This document shows, in pieces, positions 23,601 through 36,552 of a stretch of 64,000 bases of DNA. The notes beneath the pieces were generated by a model. That model was not told the origin of the DNA. It saw only the letters and a list, made by a program, of their open reading frames with translations, and made no database searches. A program made the position numbers and the translations under genes. Numbering within the stretch: position 1 is the first letter of the stretch; the number at the start of each line of letters is the position of its first letter. Origin of the DNA: Gnetum montanum (taxonomy: Eukaryota > Streptophyta > Gnetopsida > Gnetales > Gnetaceae); contig MNCI01021000.1 in NCBI GenBank assembly GCA_015680685.1, forward strand, positions 186,887 to 250,886, written 5' to 3'.

Positions 23601-26309
23601 CATTAATTGTTAATTCTAGTCTAAGTTAGAGTGCTAAGATAGAATAAAATAGTCTTAGTCATTGTGGCCATCATCTAGTGTATCTAGGTAGTAGGTAGTT
23701 GAATGAAAACTCTAGATAATAGGTTCACACATTGTTGTGGGCACTCATGGACTATTCTAAGGATTACAAAAGAAAATTGCAAAAGTCTAGCTTAGCTATT
23801 GACCAAACATGATGTCATAAATGTCATAGATATCACATTTATTACAACACTTTGGTGTTTAGAACTTGAAACCTTTTCTCTTTTATCTAATTTTATGCTT
23901 TTTATTTAAGTATAATGTTCTATTTTATGATATCATACCTTTTTAATACCCCTTTTTTATGCCATTAGGATTTGGACTTAATACATCTTAATTGTTATGT
24001 ATCTTTAGATTTAGAAAATTGACCCTTTTTCTTACTTGTGATACTTTGGTATTTTTATTATTTTATTTTTATTTAAATTTAATTTGTAATTATTTTTACT
24101 AATTCTTGTTACTCCTAAGTTGGATAGATTGGAAGGATGGTGGTGATCCATTATTGATACTTTGTTAATGTGTAAATTTATTTTTTTCATATTTTATGTT
24201 TTTTTAAGAGTTTGAAATAAAGTAAGAATATGCTTAGGAGACATCTTAATAGATATTTTGGGTTTATTTCAATTTTTCTTTTATTTTCTCTTTCAACCCA
24301 TTCTTGGACATGTATGGTACTATCTTGTGAATTTAACCTATTATTGACCATTGGATCCTTTTGTGAATACATGTTATCTTATCTTTAAAAAATAATTTAT
24401 TAATTATTTATTATTAAAATTGAAATTATACCTTTTATGCCTATTAATAATTGATAATGTTGGCTCTCTTGGTATAAATTTTGCATTTCTCCCTCTCTAA
24501 TCTATTAGCTATTCTTGATAAATCCCTTAGTGATTTCTAGATCTGAACATATTCTTGCTCGATAAAGCTTTATTTTTAGCTAATCCCTCAAGGTAGAGTA
24601 AATATACTTGATTTTTTAAATTTTAATAAGTAGCTCACCTTCTTATAACTACTTTATTTTTATGATAATATAATCATATTAGAGTAAATTAGTTATATTA
24701 TCAATATAACAAAACCCATTATTGATCTTACGTTGTTTTTGATCATTAATTTATGATTTGCCATTTTTGTGACATTTTACTTTACATATCCTTCTAATAG
24801 TGATGACCAATGATAATTTTAAATTTTGTGACCTATGTCATGATGGATCTAGTGATCATGACAAAAGCCATGATGCATTTTGGCATATTTTTTATATTGC
24901 ACATTTTTCTCAACAGTAGGAAAAATGATGTGTTTAGACTGTAATGACTAGTGAACATCTTAAATGTGTATGGATGCATTTGACATGTTAGAATGCTTGA
25001 ATAATAATTTAAAAGAACATAATTAATAAAATTTTAAAGGCCATTAATATGTGACTGTTGTTAATGTGTAAGCATTTATGAGGTTGTAGATTGATCATGT
25101 TATCTTAAGGATTGAAGTCTAATCAATAGCATGCTTCATCTAGGATGGTGTGACAAATTAAATATCAGGGTAGCTATAGGGTTGATGCTAGCCATTACAT
25201 AACCCAATTGTTGATTTGGACATGCATAAAGGTTTATAATGAAATAGTTGTTTTTGTGTTGCATGAGGGCTAGTTTAAGTTAGTATCAACATTGTAGTTA
25301 TTCTAATGTCTCATGTTGGAAATGTTACAAGAATACCACTACTTAGAGAAAAAAAAATGTATTTGAATAGTGTTTTATTTAATTATTAATTATATGTTAA
25401 CATTTCTATTAAAAAATATTTGATTGGCACTAATAATATGTTTTGGAAGCTTGGGCCTTATCTTCTATTCTTGCTCTAGGGAGCTATTATTGGATTTTCT
25501 CTATGTGAAGGTGTACTAACCCTTCTTGCATGTGTTCCATGTAGACTTCGTTGGAAGCTTTAGAGGAGGTCAAGGTAGATTTGGAAGGAGGATTAACATT
25601 GTGCAAAAGTTTATTTCTTTATGTACTCTTGTTATGTTGATGATCATGTTATGTACTTGTATGTTGAGCCATGAATATGGAGTTTTCATAAACTCTAATT
25701 TATGTTGTAATTAGGCCTAAGAGGACATTTATGTGCTAAACATGGATTCTAAAGTCTATTTAAAGTTATTAAGTCTCTAAGTGTTCTACGCTATTATGTA
25801 TTAATAAGCATTTAAGTTGCTTAAGGATTTGTTAAGAAATTAAATTTTGTTTCTCATGTCCTTTAAGTAATTTTTATAAATTATCTATGGTTAAATTTAA
25901 GATGTGAAATATATATAGGTAAGATAAATGATGATGTTGATGCTAATGCATCAATGTGAAATATATATAGGTAAGATAAGTTGGTAGGGCCATTTCGCAA
26001 CCTTGGAGAAGAATTGAATTATTTTTTGTAATGATATCCATTTTTATCATTGAGGAAATTATTTTAAAAGTTAAGTTGTTAAAATATTATTTGAAATATT
26101 TTAATAATATTAAAATTGGTAAACAAACTAACATAAATTAGTATAGCTAAAACAATATGATTAATGCATCAAATTTTAAAAAAGATACAATAGATCATCT
26201 ATGTTTCATATACATTGATGCAGGAATACATTACACAATTATTACAACAAACTTTATAGAGGTGTAGAATAGGAATTAGGAATATGAATAATATAGTTAT
26301 ATGTCTAAA
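23601..26309. other. Unassigned AT-rich sequence
   Basis: No recognisable gene. Contains an exact 25-bp direct repeat (25903-25927 and 25955-25979). Confidence 0.45.
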
Positions 26310-26760
26310 CTAAAGATGCCTAATCTTTTGAATTAGAAAAATGATTTTTCTCTACAATTTTTCTATGAAGATGTTTAGAATCAGAAATATTTTTGTATCT
26401 TTGGAAAGAGAATGAAGGATGAATCTTCAAAAAGTTAATATTTTTAACTCTAGATAATGCAATAGAGGTTAGACCCATGAATTATTTTGATTCTATATCA
26501 AAAGTGACCTCATCCATAGTCATTCCTTGGGATTTATGGATAGTCATGGTCCATGCTAATCATAATCATAATTAATTGGATGCTTTTAAAATCAAAGGTA
26601 CAAGTGGTATATGATGAGGGTTAAAATTATCAAATGGAAATTTGATGTAAGAGTTAAAATCAACAACATAAGATGGTAATTTAGGTGGTTGTTTTCTTGG
26701 ATGATAGATGTAACACCCATTCATAGGAAGCAAGAGTTGACACTTAATGCTCATAAGAAG
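26310..26760 (-). pseudogene. Helitron/PIF1-type helicase, C-terminal fragment
   Basis: The minus strand encodes the last part of a PIF1-family helicase of Helitron type: QPPKLPSYVVDFNSYIKFPF (about 26690-26630), then LAWTMTIHKSQGMTMDEV (about 26545-26490), the family motif around the final ATPase and DNA-binding motifs, then LTSIALSRVKN (about 26470-26435) and PSFSFQRY. Several stops interrupt it, including those between the two blocks. The enzyme would unwind DNA during rolling-circle transposition. The rest of the helicase probably lies at 29990-30800, separated by unrelated sequence. Confidence 0.75.
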
Positions 26761-26764
26761 TTGG

Positions 26765-28367
26765 TTAAAAATGCAAGGGTAAAATTTTTATTTCTTTTAA
26801 TAATTGATCAATTATTAGAAATCTAACTTGCATATAGACATGCATACACAACAATAAATTAAAATAAAGAATAACAAATAAAATTCAGGATGTGATCAAT
26901 TACCCAAGGATCTAATAGGAAGAGAATGTCAATATGATAATTAGCATCTCTCAATATATTATGCATCCAATATGCAATACAAATGTGAAAACATCTAAAA
27001 CTTAAAATTATATCCACAACCATCTAGCTTAGCAAGAAGTTAATTAATTTAATCACTTCACGTAGTAGTTTAATATTATGCACAACTAACATGTGATTTT
27101 TCATAAGGAAGTCAAACTAAAGGAAAACATATTATATATGTACCTGGAAAAAATACAAATTGAAATAAAAAATAATACATCAATCCTTACATTTATGCAC
27201 AATACCATTGCCAATGATACAATATCTAGGATTCAACAAGTAAGAAAAATCAAAAACTAAATTGCATATATTACTAAACTTGTTGCATAGACAGTTAGAC
27301 ATTAAGCCCAAGAGTCTTATGAAATAGTAATTTAAAAATTAAATTATTGAAACTCTTAACAATAGAATTAAACATAACTACATCTAGTGGCAATCAATAA
27401 ACCATAATGAATAATCAATTTTTGGTTCAACCATTACTTACAAGAAAAAGGAAAACCATGAAAACCAAATAGTGACAATAAAAACCTATTCAAAATTCCT
27501 CTAATAGAATGTACATCTCTAATTCTCTCTTTATTTACTAATTAGATTTTGATTTTTCTCAAACCATAATAAATCAAATGTTATTCATCAACAAAGTTAT
27601 CTAACCTAATAATTGGACACAAGAAATGCATAAATTAGTAATAACAAATCCATTTAGTTGCATAATAAAATCATTTTATTTTCTTTCAACAATCCTCATA
27701 ATATAAGGAATCCTTCATCCTTGTTGGAAAATCATTATGCCAGTATGCCCCAAATACTTATAGGTGTTTTTGATTCATTCTAGAAATAACTCTCATCCAA
27801 GTTATCTAGGCCTAAGAGTGCAAAGGATGGGTGAAGAGATCCATAAACAAAATAAGGATTTAAAAATCCAAATCCTCAACAACAAATTTGGGCAAAGTTT
27901 ATCTTAACATAAATTGATATTCTACGAAAAAGAAAAAAAAGAGCTGAGATATTGAGAACATCAATCAACACTATTGATCACAAATAGCAAGAGAAGGATT
28001 CATTATACTTTCTTTCTTAGATTTATTTCTTACCAAGAACATATAATTAGAATATTAGATTGTTATTTAGCTCAAGTTTCCTTTATATGTTTTGATTTCT
28101 ATAGTAGCCACAGTCTTCCCTTGATTCTATTCTTTTTTTCTAGCCACAACCTTCTCATGTTGGTGTTCATTTGCTATTTTAGATGTAGTATTCTTTTGTT
28201 GTTTTTTTCTTCTCTTTTATCCATTGTCTTGTTGATGTTCATTTGTTGCTCTAGCCATAGTCTCCTTTTGTTGTTGTTCATTTTTAGCCACATCCCTTGT
28301 GATTAAGCTCTCCTTCACTTTCATATGTGTATGAGTGTGCATGCACACACACACACACACACACACA

Positions 28368-28411
<44 letters not shown>

Positions 28412-29980
28412 CATGTTTTTTTGTTCATTTCCATCCACCTCCCTTATGATATAGCTTTCCTCCTTTTTCATGCATGCAACCACACACATACACTCTTGCT
28501 TCCTCCATTTCTTTCTTCCTAGTCCTTTTTATTCACTTTTATTTTGATTTTAAATTTGGTTTATTTAATGTAAATAAATATTTATTGAAAATGGTTTTCC
28601 TTCTCTCTCCCTTTTTTATAAATAAAACATTTTTTTGCACCACCTAGTTATGAGTATAATTCTTTCCGTGATCACTATAAAAAATTAATAAAAATATATT
28701 CTAATAGGTTTTAGATTCAATTTCCCAATTTGCAACTTTCTATCATTTGAAATTCTAATTCTACCAAGTATTAGGTTTGATTACTCTTGATCTCATGTAT
28801 TAGAAAATTGATAAGCATAAAATATTCAAAGATAATATCCACCTATGTTCCTTCTTTCTTTAGCAACATGTCACCTCTAAATTTTTTACCAAGAAATATG
28901 CAGCTATGCTTTATTTCTAGCAACATTTATCTTAGAAATCAAGGCATAAGATGGAATGGAAAAGATTTCAAAATGAGAATCTTAAAGAGTGCAAGTTAAA
29001 GACATAAAATTAAGTGAAACACCTTCCCTTTTAGGCCATCGACAATGCAAGAATTTTTTATTCATAACTTATTATTGCATTGTCTTACAATACCTTGAAA
29101 AGTCATCATATGACCTTTCTATAGCCATGTAGGGGGTACTAATATTCTATTAACTAATGAAACTCTAAAGAACAATGCATCAACAACATACAAGAGACTC
29201 CATATGTTCATTATTTAAAATAATATAGCTATGATGTACATACTATTCTTGATTCATAGGTTAGTTTCCTTCCAGTTGATCCATTGTTCAAGTTTCTCAA
29301 CAACATGTACATATGTATGTATATGTAAAAGAATCATTTCTACTAAGGAAGATATACCTCTTTCAGCCCTTGAAGCATAACATAAATATTTTTGATCATT
29401 CATTCTTTATAAATCTGATTGCTGAATAATTAGAATTCATAAAATAGCCTTTACACATAAGATATCAAAAACTTATATAAATACATTCCCAAAACAAGTA
29501 GATGAGATACCCACATTAAGACATAGACACATAGACACATAATCCATAGAGAAATATTATTATTAGTTTAAGAAATCATTTCAAGGCACTTAGGTCATGC
29601 AATACAAAAAATAAAAGCATAGTAACAAACTCATAGATAATATAATATTGCAACTTCATTTCTATTCAACATTCCTTTTGTTCATTTCAATAATATATGA
29701 TTAATCAATTAGTAGTATGTACTTAGTACTTTGCACGTAGTAATACACACAACAAAAATTAGTATAACCTAGATCATAAAGAAGAATAATTGATCATTTA
29801 ACCAATCATTAGTACAAGCACATTAGCAACACTCTAAATCTATCACAATCATAAAATTATAGATAATTCTACATATTAACACTATCCACACACACCATCA
29901 TAATAAAGTAGACTCATAAATATTGCCATAAATTTTAAGATGAAAATCCAAAATAGTTGGGCCTTTACAATAGATAATAT
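26765..29980. other. About 3.2 kb separating the two helicase fragments
   Basis: No recognisable element protein. It holds a degenerate minisatellite and a microsatellite (28105-28500). It may be one insertion or the space between two separate Helitron relics; no terminal repeats were identified. Confidence 0.4.
28105..28500 (+). repeat. Degenerate minisatellite with embedded (CA)n(CT)n microsatellite
   Basis: Units built on tagccaca(g/t)...cttgttg(a/g)tgttcattt recur around 28105, 28140, 28220, 28255, 28280 and 28415. A CA run (28344-28370) followed by a CT run (28371-28407) sits inside one unit: similar sequence (gttcattt...cacctccctt...gatatagct) continues on its far side. The open frames across it are low-complexity artefacts. 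Confidence 0.8.
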
Positions 29981-29989
29981 TGTAAACTA

Positions 29990-30800
29990 TGCCAAGTAGG
30001 CCATTCACCAATTTGGCTTTTGGCCAAAGGTTAACTATGAGCATAATCCTTGCACCATCACATATAAGCAAAGATCACTCAATATCATTGTCATCATCAT
30101 TTAAGATTCTAAATCTGTGAGAATCTCTCTCTACTATGCACATAACAATAAGTCTCTACATTTTCTATAACATCTTCTTGTTGTGTACTTTCACTTTCTC
30201 CTTTGTATCATACAAATATATTGAGTATTCAAAATTATCTAATTAATATGAAATGCAATAATACTCCACTGAATTTATATTATTTATGATCATTTCTAGA
30301 TTGATAATAAACTACATCTAACATAATAAATGTATCAAAATATTTTCAAACTATTGCAATATCTAGATTCCTAGATGCATAAGGCACAATATAAAGCACA
30401 AAAGGAAGTTTATCTATGTCTCCTATAGGTATAATTAATCTTTTTCTAAAAAAATTATTATAATTCTTTGGAAATATTTCTCTTAATCTTTTATCAATTC
30501 TCTATAATTATCTTCCCTCCATAAAACTCATATTATTAATGATTATATATCTTAAATAAGAAAGTTGATGTTGTATAATTATTTTAAGAGAAGAATCAAG
30601 TTGTTTATATGTACCTATTCCAAGGCCTAAATTGGAATGAATGGTGGCTACATTAATGTTATATGTAGTAATTTTCGCACTTCATGAAAGCATTTGAAAT
30701 TTCACCTATGTAAAAAGACTTTTTCATACTAGTTGTTCCTTGGATAATCATTCATAAAGGAGAAACAACTACATATGTTGATTTTGAAAACAACATGTGG
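29990..30800 (-). pseudogene. Helitron/PIF1-type helicase, core fragment
   Basis: Read right to left: a Walker A remnant (MIIQGTTSMKKSFYIGEI, about 30752-30700, against the family's GTAGTGKS); NVATIHSNLGLGIGTYKQLD near 30640; a Walker B region (INNMSFMEGR at about 30548-30517, where the family has DEMS); motif III GDIDKLPFV at 30422-30400; FIMLDVVYYQS near 30330; and SLLICDGARIMLIVNLWPKA then LVNGLLGIVYNIIY (30075-29990). The motif order is that of PIF1-like Helitron helicases. Loss of the Walker A glycines, the threonine, and the Walker B acidic pair would abolish ATPase activity. Stops and frameshifts are frequent. Confidence 0.8.
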
Positions 30801-31700
30801 TCTATAATTTTACAGTAGCAATTCTCATCCAACTTATTAGAATCATAGGTACTATAGTCACAATGGATGACAATCTTTGATCAAGATGATTTTTTACTGG
30901 CATTAAAGGTTATGAAAAACTTTGTAACATCATCTCTTAGATACTAGAAAATTTAATGATACATCCTATCAACATCTCATAAGTTAAATATCTCAAATTT
31001 TATTATCTGGAAATGAAGCATTAATAATAGATGATAATTAAGTATTTCGAATTCATACTCCTCGTTCCTCCTCCAATGCTCATTGAAATTATTCTTTAGT
31101 ATTATTCTTTAATCCTTCATATAGATGTTGAATATAGAGTCACTTCATTTAAATATTCTCATCATTACAACCAAGATTTTTTTTACATCTCTAAATGGAT
31201 AAAGCAATAAAATCATAGTCCAATATTATTCAATTCATCTTTTCTCCCCTTGCTTTAGTGGAATGAGAAATTTGGGATAATATCTCATAATATAATTTGG
31301 TTTTAGGTGACTCAAATTCGAAGATGAATTTCACTTGTTCTCATGTTGCAATTGTACTCTCTAAAAGCCTAGAATAATGATACATCATCCATGCAAAGCA
31401 ATCATTTATTATAAACATTAATAACAACTGTGTAGTTTTCAACTTTATCCATTTGCTTTACATTAATAAGAACTTTTTTGTATACCTCTTATGAAACATT
31501 GATGGTGCAAAAAAACATGATTACACTCCACCAAAGGAATCTCATACAATATATGATAAACTTCCATAGCACCAATGTCTCTATTTACTACAAGATCCAT
31601 CATGAGCCCTCTATAGAGAAATAAAACATCTTCATGAGGATTCCTCGACTTTGAAATTTACACCAACATATCATGAAAATAATGTAAATTTTTTTAGATT
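30801..31700 (-). pseudogene. Possible N-terminal and middle part of the Helitron protein
   Basis: The minus strand continues with coding-like runs. One near 31640-31500 (LVVNRDIGAMEVYHILYEIP) is reminiscent of the segment before the helicase in plant Helitron proteins, where a Tyr-rich scaffold is followed by an Ala-Pro/Glu-Ala-x-Trp-Arg motif. The match is weak and broken by stops. No Rep catalytic two-Tyr motif was recognised. The assignment rests mostly on position next to the helicase. Confidence 0.3.
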
Positions 31701-33690
31701 TAGATGCATATTTCATGATATATTTTATAATAACATATCATGACATGATAGGTTGAAAATATATATTTTACCTCCAAGTCTAAGGTAACATTCTATTATG
31801 AACATTAAGCCCTCAATTATTTCTTTTAGGAACATAAGTAATATCATTATTATTTTTCAAATCTATCTAAAGAATTGATTTTAAAGATAAGAACCAAGGA
31901 AAATTCTGCCTAGAAAGAAACGAAAAGGAAGATAAATATCTATAGAATTTTTATACTAAGATAAAATAGATTTTAATTTATAATAGAAACTAATTAAGCT
32001 TGATGAAGCAATAAGGAAATAACAATTCAATACAAATGTGGTACCTACAAACTTCTTTAATATTACATTTTCTTAAGCATGCATTCAGTTGGTAGATAGT
32101 ACATCTTTGAATAGCATTTAGCAAATCATACAATTAGTTTTTAGATCCATACATTATAGTTGTTGAGTAGTCAATTCATATGGATGATGTAATATATTTA
32201 GATGTAAAGCCTAAGTGGAAAGACAAAGTAAAAGATAATCAATGAAAAAAAATAATTCTTTCATATTTCTAACAATAATAGTAAAAACCATTTTGCAAGT
32301 ACATAAAAGATAAATGAGAACTTACATTGTTTGGTTGTCCATTTGTTATAAATCTTAGACTCGATGCATTTGTAATTGAATCAGAAAATTTCCTTGCCCT
32401 ACACATAACATTAGAATCATTTTGGTATAGCTCATCTACCTTTGGAACACCTAGTATCAATTGAAAACCATACACATGCAGAGATTTATGATGTTGCCAC
32501 TCATATCACATCTAGTAGTTAATAACATGGAATTTCTTCATCAAAATTGTATTTAGAAAGGCAATGTGATGATGGTGTAGGAGCTTTACCACTATATGTG
32601 AATTTTCAATGATATTATTCTGTATCCATCATTTCAATTATAATGAGTTTTCAAGTGGATATCCTTTCATTAGATTATGAAGCTCAGAATAATAGAGATC
32701 TTCTATACTAAGAGTAAAAAAAAGAAAATGGTAGGTGTTCTTAATTGGTTCACTTTGTTAGTTATCTCTTCTTTACATTTTCTCTAATATGATGGTGTAC
32801 CACAAATGGAGGTACCATATTCCATCAAATTATCAAAACCATCACATAATTTCACAATAGTTATGGATGTATCAATAATATTTTGTTTTTTAAAAAATAT
32901 AGAGTTAGATCTTATTGCTTAGTTTAACATGCACATACTTACACATATGCATTGTTCAGAAAACATGTTTTTTGATACCTTATCCACCTTGATTCTTCTT
33001 GTAGACATTGTCTTCCTTAAGGATCATTTAACTCACTCAACATAAGAAACACTAATAATTTTCATGCACATATAATATGTATATTTTTTTTAGCTTAGAA
33101 CAGTATGAACAATACTATGACATCATACAATACTTACAAATCACAGAGACCCATGAACACTTGTTATCATTAAAAAAGAATGTTCTTCATGAGTGATCTA
33201 AGAATTTTTGTATTATTAAGCCTAGTATTCTATGTTGTATTTTTAGATCAGATGTTCTTCTACAATATATAAGTTATGATGAAGCACAAAAAATCCTAGA
33301 ATATGTACATTTAGGTATATGTTACAGTCACTTAGATTTATGAATTTTAATAGCTCATACAACTTCACTTAGTTATTAGTGGCCTACTATGTTTACGGAT
33401 ACATACATGATAATTAATATTTATAATACATATTAACATCATGATCCACTTATTTATGTTCCATCATAAGAGATTAGAAATTTTAAAATCATGTGAGCCT
33501 TTCAAAATTAGGAGTTGGATCTTATAGGTTCCATCAATCCTCCCTTATTCACTTTTCACCAATTCCTCCTAATAGCTATAGAATAATTTAAAAAATGAGT
33601 TGAAGCTATTCCCTTACAATTTTCATACTCCAAGTATAGTTTTTATTTCATCTTAGATCATATAATCATCTACTTTGGTATTTTCCTCCA
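31701..33690. other. Unassigned AT-rich sequence
   Basis: May include the 5' part of the Helitron. The open minus frame at 32269-32475 is not recognisable. Confidence 0.35.
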
Positions 33691-34340
33691 CATCATCACT
33701 ATTAATAGAACCCAATTAAAGAGTAAATAACTAACTAAATTTTTTGAGAGATACCAAATCATCCAATAATTCTCATCCTTATTCTATCCCCAATTCAATG
33801 ATCAAGTTAAGTCAACCAATAAATCCATTATTTATTTTCTTCAAGTCATGGTTGACGAGTCCCAAAGTAATTGGCATACCTAACTATATCATGTACTTTG
33901 GGTCTACCAAACCATCTTTAAAATTACAACTGGTCAAAACCCATTAATTCTTTCCTATGGATTAGAAGAAATGCTACCGTTAGAGTTGAATGTATCCTCT
34001 CTTCAATTAGCTTTAAATAATTGGATGCTAGATGATAAGAATGACAACATGCACTATGTTGAGCTACACATCCTAGAAGACTATCACAAGCAAGTGGTAG
34101 TCAACATTCAAAATCATCAAAAGGCTATGCAACATCACCATGACAAGCATATTAGACTAAGAGAAATAAGAAAAGGTGATATTGACCTAAGGTATTTTCC
34201 TAATGTCAAAAATTCTAAGTTCTCCCCAAACTAAAAAGTCCCCTTCATTATTCTCAAAAGCCTTAGTAATGAAGCATATTATTTGGTAGACTTAGATTCA
34301 AATCAATATCCAAATTTTATGAATAGAGCTTACCTCAAAT
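33690..34340 (+). pseudogene. Ty3/gypsy integrase fragment (end of core plus C-terminal domain)
   Basis: Broken plus-strand frames give the end of a gypsy integrase core: QVKSTNKSII at about 33795-33830 (the catalytic Glu of the usual QVESTNK appears as Lys), then the Trp-rich stretch WHT...YHVLWVYQTIFKITTGQNP near 33870-33940, then YGLEEMLPLELNVSSLQLAL, and an open 87-codon tail (33971-34234) with HHHDKHIRLREIRKGDI, the Lys-rich linker before the C-terminal domain. The family's next motif (LGPYIV-like) is not preserved. No reverse transcriptase lies upstream and no LTR was fixed, so this is an isolated fragment unrelated to its neighbours. Confidence 0.7.
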
Positions 34341-35400
34341 GATACTATATTTAAGATACCAAAACAAGAATAAACCATGTTTTCTCTAATCCTTTCTCTT
34401 ACTTTATCTATGTCTTATTGCTTTATTTTTTAGTGTCTTACTATCTTGACCTTCATATCTTTCTCTTTTTTTTTATTTCTTTATTTCATACTATTCTCCT
34501 TAATCTCTCATGTAATTTCATCTATCTCCTCTAATTCCTAGTTTGTCCATTCTACTAATATTTATTCATATTGATGCATTATGGAAAGGATTTTTATTAG
34601 TGATCTACCTCATACAGAGAGAAATAACTATTTTATCATTTTTACTCCATGTGAGAATTTGTTGAGTTTGAGTGGGATAGGGAGGAAATTTATCAATCTA
34701 TCAACATCAATATCATCAAAGTATGTGATCTAGGGATGCCCCACTTTTGTGGCATAGCACCTTATCTTGATGTATAGATGATGTTCCTCATTTCTTTATT
34801 TGTATTATTTTTTCTTATTTTTTCAACTCTATATTTTATCTTACCACTCTTATATTTCTCCATTCTTCTTTTAAATTTCCTTTCCTATTTGATTTCATTT
34901 TCTCTCAATAATACATCAATAATAATTGAATGATTATATTTTATTCTAGTGAGGGTGTGTTGAGATCCTAAGTGGAACAATGTTCGAAAATCATCAATGA
35001 CATTTCTTAAGTTATCCTATGAGATAGGATTTGGACATGTTCCTCTTCTATGGTATAGCATTATCCTTATGATTAGTATATCGGTGAGATCCTAATATTC
35101 TTCCATTCTCTACTTCTTCTCACCTGTTTTTAGATCCAACATCAATTAACTATTCATTCTTTACTTGATGAATCCCTCTTTGATACATTATGTACATCCA
35201 TTAAGAGAGGACAATGTTACATCCACTTTTTTGATTCACTAGTAATCATAATTAAGTATGGTTTTGGCATTGTGCCACTTTATTTTAAGTATTAAACTTT
35301 CTAGAGATAGCATTGTTGATTTCATTTATGCTTCCAGAGGGCTACAAGAATCATTTGGATTCATAACCCAACTTATGAGCTCTATTCTTCATGACCATAG
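34341..35400. other. Unassigned; contains a degenerate duplication
   Basis: Two diverged units about 300 bp apart start near 34653 (gtgagaatttgttgag) and 34951 (gtgagggtgtgttgag). Both later contain (t/g)tggcatagca or atggtatagca followed by ccttatc(t)tga(t). Possibly the 3' LTR remnant of the integrase fragment. Confidence 0.35.
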
Positions 35401-35414
35401 AAAAGTTTAGAAAC

Positions 35415-36530
35415 CAAAAATTTTCTAAGTATTGGAGATGATGCAAATTTCCTGGTAAAATTCTTGTTAGATCATCATTTCTATGTCACCTATATCAAAA
35501 TATATTTTGGCCTCAAATTTAATCTTGTAGAATTCCAAATGGCTCTTTTGAGAAACCTATGATATCATAGGCTTAAATTTCAACATTTGGATAATTTGAC
35601 CCTAGGATATTAGGACATAAGTTTTTCTAAGTATGGTGCTAATGCTAGCCTTGACATCATCATCAACATTAGCATTATGATCTTCAACACCTCAAGGGCT
35701 CATCTCACTTGTTACTCAACTCAAATCTTAGATTTCCAAGATCTTTGGCAATTGATCAATGTTAGTCTCAACATTCCAAATGTAAGGCTTGTTTAAGGAT
35801 ATTCTTAATATTCAAGATTAAAAGTATGATCATGCTTATGTCAACAATTCAAAGGATCTCTAGGTTAATATTTTGTAACATTTTCCAAATTCACAAGCTT
35901 CTCGGTGTTTGATAAACATCATTATGATTAATTCTAGTGTTAGTTTGGGAACCTTTAAGGTTTGGGAGTTTACGTTAAAAAATTATTAATAATTTTTCTA
36001 ACTTCCTAGTTGATGCTAATGCTAATGGTAGCATTAGCACTCTTGGGAGTCAGAAAATGTCATTCTTGAACTTTTTAAGTATAAATCAACCACATCTCTT
36101 GGCTTCATAGGATTCTCAAGATTATCTTGGTAGCATTTAACATCAAATTAGATGTCAAATGATATCTTGGAGGCTTGGAACATTGAAATGGAAAAATGTA
36201 AGAAAATGTTTCTAAGTATCATTGATGGTAATTCTCATGCCAGCATCAATGTCAACACCAACACTTTAGGATCCATATTTTTCTCTTATTAATCATTACA
36301 TCCTATATTCAAGATTAATTCTTATCTTCATAGTATTCTTTGCATTACCTTGGCATCATTTAACATTCACTCAAGTATCAAGTAGGACCTTAGAAGGATT
36401 AGACTAGTACTTAAGAAAAAAATTGACAATTTTTTTCTGAGTGTTGGTGATGCTGACATTAACATTAGTGTTAGCATCAGTGTCACCTTTGGAAAGGCCT
36501 ACAGAACTCAACTACAAAGATTAAAATTTC
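35415..36530. repeat. Satellite-like tandem array, units about 200-220 bp with dyad core
   Basis: Anchors (t)ttttctaagtat or variants recur near 35421, 35623, 35993, 36208 and 36432, each except possibly the first followed by a dyad-symmetric block rich in gatgctaatgc/gcattagcatc. A second anchor, attcaagatta, recurs at 35813, 36112 (variant) and 36310. The best dyad is at 36014-36039: 11-bp perfect arms (TGCTAATGCTA and TAGCATTAGCA) with a 4-base loop. The array ends against the LTR at 36553. Confidence 0.65.
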
Positions 36531-36552
36531 TAATTTTAGACTCTATATTAAC

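Noticed and set aside
27974-28306. 110-codon plus ORF and its 90-codon minus partner at 28217-28489
   Set aside because: Both read minisatellite and dinucleotide repeats (Arg-Glu and Cys-Val runs). They are low-complexity artefacts.
36014-36039. Perfect hairpin as a rho-independent terminator or CRISPR-like repeat
   Set aside because: Plant nuclear context, no T run as part of the stem design, and units are about 200 bp with diverged spacers and no associated genes. It belongs to a tandem array.
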